A DNA stretch of 64,000 bases from Morella rubra (lineage: Eukaryota > Streptophyta > Magnoliopsida > Fagales > Myricaceae). Each line of letters starts with the position of its first letter. The stretch's first letter is position 1. Positions 61,065-64,000 of the stretch are shown here, in pieces. The stretch covers positions 34,700,758-34,764,757 of the forward strand of contig CM025851.1 in assembly GCA_003952965.2 (NCBI GenBank), given 5' to 3'. The translations under genes and the position numbers were made by a program. Under the pieces are notes generated by a model that worked only from the letters and a program-made list of their open reading frames with translations, had not been told where the DNA came from and ran no database searches.

Positions 61065-61931
61065 CAGCTCTTCTAATCGAATCTTATGTTACGTTAGCAT
61101 TTTTTTCGATCAACGTCACAAATGTGAATTAGCAGCTCACTCATTGAAAATTGGCAAAACGCACAGTTTAACCCAAAGTGTTTGGGTTAAACGACAGTAT
61201 TTGGTACACCCATGGATAGAAACCATCACAAAATCTCATCAATGGCTTCCATTTCTGCAATTCTCCTGTCCTTCTCCATATTTCTAAGCATATCACATGT
61301 TATCAACCCAGCATCGGTGCTGAAAGATCTCACCAACTTAAAACCACCTGCAGATTTCAACTCTACAATCATGACCAACTGCTTCCACAACCCATCCTTA
61401 AGATACTGCAATTCCTCGCCAATGGACCTGAACGAAATCTTCAAATCCACCATTGTTGCAAGCTATCTTTGCAAGGGAAAAGATTCGGTGCAAAAAGACT
61501 AGTTCAAAGCTGTGCAAAGCAAGGGCTATTACTTAAAACTCTTCGTGGGTGTCTCTGGTTGTCCAACCCAATCGGCACAACCACCTCAACTGCACCTAGA
61601 GCTCGACAGCGACTTCGAAATTACATAGAACATTGTTGTTAGAATTTATTGATTGTAACTAGAATAATCTGTACTTGGGATTCTTCAATGTATCTTTAAT
61701 TTTTTAACACCTTTGTAGCACTGAACTGCACACTATATGCTCGGTATAAGGCCTAAGACAAGGAAAAGGAAAACTCGAGATTCTAAGAAGTTTTCTCACT
61801 GCTTGCTCTGCTCTGTATTAAGACTCTCTTTTAGTGTGAATGTGGTAAGTATGTAAGGAAACAATACATGAGATTAAAACACAACGCAACTGCTTCAAAT
61901 GTAGCTGGCGATTACAAAGAAACTGCAGAGC
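61065..61931. repeat. Tandem-duplicated block, first unit
   Basis: Starts CAGCTCTTCTAATCGAATCT and is repeated at 62021-62799. It encloses the small hypothetical frame at 61212-61502. The second unit is shorter by about 88 bases through many small deletions. Confidence 0.85.
61212..61502 (+). CDS. Small hypothetical secreted-type protein fragment
   Basis: A 96-codon frame from 61212, or 86 codons from the more likely start MASISAILLSFSIF at 61242, which looks like a signal peptide (hydrophobic run LLSFSIFLSISHVI). The mature part contains LKDLTNLKPPADFNSTIM with cysteines in CFHNPSLRYC. It ends abruptly at 61502. The opposite strand also has a protein-like 75-codon frame (61453 to 61226, MVDLKISFRSIGEELQ...), so strand and identity are uncertain. 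I do not recognise a family. It may be the first piece of a larger, truncated gene. Confidence 0.35.
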   Translation: MDRNHHKISSMASISAILLSFSIFLSISHVINPASVLKDLTNLKPPADFNSTIMTNCFHNPSLRYCNSSPMDLNEIFKSTIVASYLCKGKDSVQKD

Positions 61932-62020
61932 CCAAATTACAAAACCCAGAGATCCAAATTACAGAAACTTTAAAAGACAAAAATCACTTAACATCACAGA
62001 ACAAGATTTATTCTGAAGAT
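61503..62020. other. Remainder of the first duplicated unit and a 90-bp linker
   Basis: Non-coding by eye, apart from a possible continuation of the small hypothetical frame. The 90 bases at 61932-62020 are not duplicated. Confidence 0.4.
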
Positions 62021-62799
62021 CAGCTCTTCTAATCGAATCTTATGTTACGTCAGCATTTTTTTCGATCAACGTCACAAATGTGAATTAGCAGCTCACTCAT
62101 TGAAAATTGGCAAAACGCACAGTTTAACCCAAAGTGTTTGGGTTAAACGACAGTATTTGGTACACCCATGGATAGAAACCATCACAAAATCTCATCAATG
62201 GCTTCCATTTCTGCAATTCTCCTGTCCTTCTCCATATTTCTAAGCATATCACATGTTATCAACCCAGCATCGGTGCTGAAAGATCTCACCAACTTAAAAC
62301 CACCTGGATTTCAACTCTACAATCATGACCAACTGCTTCCACAACCCATCCTTAAGATACTGCAATTCCTCGCCAATGGACCTGGAAATCTTCAAATCCA
62401 CCATTGTTAGCTATCTTTGCAAGGGAAAAGATTCGGTGCAAAAAGACTAGTTCAAAGCTGTGCAAAGCAAGGGCTATTACTTAAAACTCTTCGTGGGTGT
62501 CTCTGGTTGTTCGGCACAACCACCTCAACTCTAGAGCTCGACAGCGACTTCGAAATTACATAGAACATTGTTGTTAGAATTTATTGATTGTAACTAGGTA
62601 CTTGGGATTCTTCAATGTATCACCCTTTGTAGACTTCATATGCTCTATAACCAAACTCAGAAGAATTCTCACTGCTTGCTCTGCTCTGTATTAAGACTCT
62701 TTTAGTGTGAATGTGGTAAGTATGTAAGGAAACAATACATGAGATTAAAACACAACGCAACTGCTTCAAATGTAGCTATTACAAAGAAACTGCAGAGCC
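62021..62799. repeat. Tandem-duplicated block, second unit, with decayed copy of the small ORF
   Basis: A copy of 61065-61931. The small plus-strand frame restarts at 62168/62198, but a two-base loss after LKDLTNLKPP changes the frame. Other short losses lie near 62380, 62410 and 62510. The block joins directly to the duplicated RFC4 segment at 62799/62800. Confidence 0.85.
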
Positions 62800-64000
62800 C
62801 TACCACCATGCCCCGTTCCAGGCCCAAAAGACAGACAGAAAGAAAAGAAGCTAGTGTTGCATACTTAACTTTGATACGAATAAATAAATAAGAAGAATTG
62901 TGTCTAATTAGCAAGCATTCAGTAAGGCTTACCTGCTGATGTAATTACATAGGAAAAAGAATCTTGTGACTTTGGAGTAAGTTTCCATAGTACGCCTCAG
63001 GGCATTCTGTACAGTAGAATATAAGTGGCAGGCCGCTGATAAAACATTTCAATATACAAAATTAAGAACCAGATGGGTATCAAACATACCTGAGCATCTT
63101 CAGTCATTGAATCTGCTTCATCTAGAATTATGATCTTGTATGGTGGACATGGATAACCCCTAAATTATTACAGGAAAACAGAAAATTGTTAAAAGGGCTT
63201 AGAAGAAATCAAATGTAGACTCAAATTGGAATAACAATTGTTGCAACATATGAGTGCACACCCTTGACGATGGCCAGAACCTACAGCTACAGCAGCAAAA
63301 TCTTTGATCTTTGTCCTGACAACATTGATGCCGCGGTCATCACTCGCATTCAGCTCCAGCACCCTAGACTTGTAGAGCTCAGGCCTGCAAAACATATTGG
63401 TTTCAATTAAACAATAGGGAAAACAGACAAAGTTAAATTCAGGACATCGTAGCGACGAAATTCTCTGCCAGTCTAAGATTGTCAGGATAACAGCAAACAC
63501 TTTGCTCTAGACGAAAAAGGAATAATATATCAGCGTTCAAAAGATAAGGGAGGCGATGTGTAAAATTTTTGACGGAACAACAACGAAGTAAGTTTTGTCA
63601 AAAATAATACACACTATTCCAATTTACCTGAAAATAATCAACCTACACTGCAGGGTCAAACATTTGCATTTAACTATCAAATTCAAAAAGTCTCTCTCAC
63701 ATCGAGTACTCTGCCCTCAGCCGTCTCACCACCAGCAACAGCCTGACACTCTCCCTCTCTTGTCGAACTCTCCTCTCTTTGTCCCATTCCCTCAGTTTTT
63801 CCAGATTCCCCTCTCTCACGTCCTCCCCTTATCATTGCCAAAATTTCATAGCCTCTATTTGTGCTTTATCAGGTATGATTGCCAAAACCAGAATGAGAGT
63901 AATTCAAGCAGGAATATATTCTAAGCATCAAATTCACCGCTTATTTCTGTCCTATTGCAATTCTTTTGCAATATTCTTCAGCCAATCAGAGTACTACACT
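62800..64000 (-). pseudogene. Partial tandem copy of RFC4 (exons 4-6, continuing off the window)
   Basis: Matches 58880 onward with a constant offset of 3920 up to about 63400. Copied exons: exon 6 at 62933-63006, exon 5 at 63090-63159 and exon 4 at 63262-63384, all essentially unchanged, including the DEAD box and splice sites. After 63400 the copy of intron 3 carries several short extra segments and a 205-bp CT-rich block (about 63690-63885) in place of about 50 bases. Exons 7-12 cannot follow on the minus strand, because the copy starts inside intron 6. If the tandem copy continues past the window it would supply exons 1-3 and remain a truncated gene. Confidence 0.9.

Noticed and set aside
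1-64000. CRISPR arrays, phage, toxin-antitoxin or other prokaryotic defence systems
   Set aside because: The sequence is plant nuclear DNA with spliced genes; the regular repeats seen are MITEs, LTR words and microsatellites. No tRNA or rRNA gene could be recognised by eye.

Overview
The window is nuclear DNA from a flowering plant, almost certainly a eudicot and perhaps a woody rosid (the species is a guess). It is AT-rich, has GT-AG introns, and every recognisable gene is of plant type: NRAMP1/6-type metal transporters, an AT1G77405-type PPR protein, a plant RFC4 clamp-loader subunit and an APETALA2-type N-terminus. No bacterial, plasmid or CRISPR features are present.

About 46 kb (roughly 3.97-50.14 kb) is a rearranged cluster of NRAMP genes. 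Copy 1 (minus, 13654 to 7481) has all 13 exons but carries frameshifts and two intronic MITEs. Copy 2 (plus, 22609-27236) has 13 exons in one frame and encodes 537 residues. It is the only copy that could make a nearly complete transporter. Copy 3 (plus, 38596-43250) is almost identical to copy 2 but frameshifted. Copy 4 (plus, 46798-47896) has only exons 10-13, and a last-exon scrap lies at 30534-30692. The outermost flanks (3.97-7.48 kb and 47.9-50.14 kb) are inverted copies of each other, so the cluster is a large, imperfect palindrome. Copy 3 looks chimeric, with a copy 1-type promoter joined to a copy 2-type gene.

Mobile DNA is layered into the cluster: a 1.3-kb hAT-type element, two sister MITEs with 9-bp-type target duplications, an old Ty1/copia fossil in the spacer between copies 1 and 2, a 1.3-kb solo LTR with a perfect 5-bp duplication, an L1 LINE lacking its reverse transcriptase, a small MITE inside that LINE, two CACTA-like termini and a 390-bp foldback hairpin. 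A truncated APETALA2-like first exon sits just beyond one CACTA terminus.

The right flank (50.8-64 kb) holds ordinary host genes, all on the minus strand: a single-exon PPR gene, a small DUF688-like gene and a complete 12-exon RFC4 gene. The segment holding RFC4 exons 1-6 and its upstream DNA begins a second, tandem copy that runs off the window. The left edge (1-3.9 kb) holds only weak, unrecognised coding signals.

The genes do not form an operon or a pathway. The theme is a metal-transporter family expanding, recombining and decaying in a transposon-rich setting next to single-copy housekeeping genes. Some copy-to-copy differences are single-base or few-base indels, so assembly or consensus error must be excluded before the pseudogene calls are trusted.
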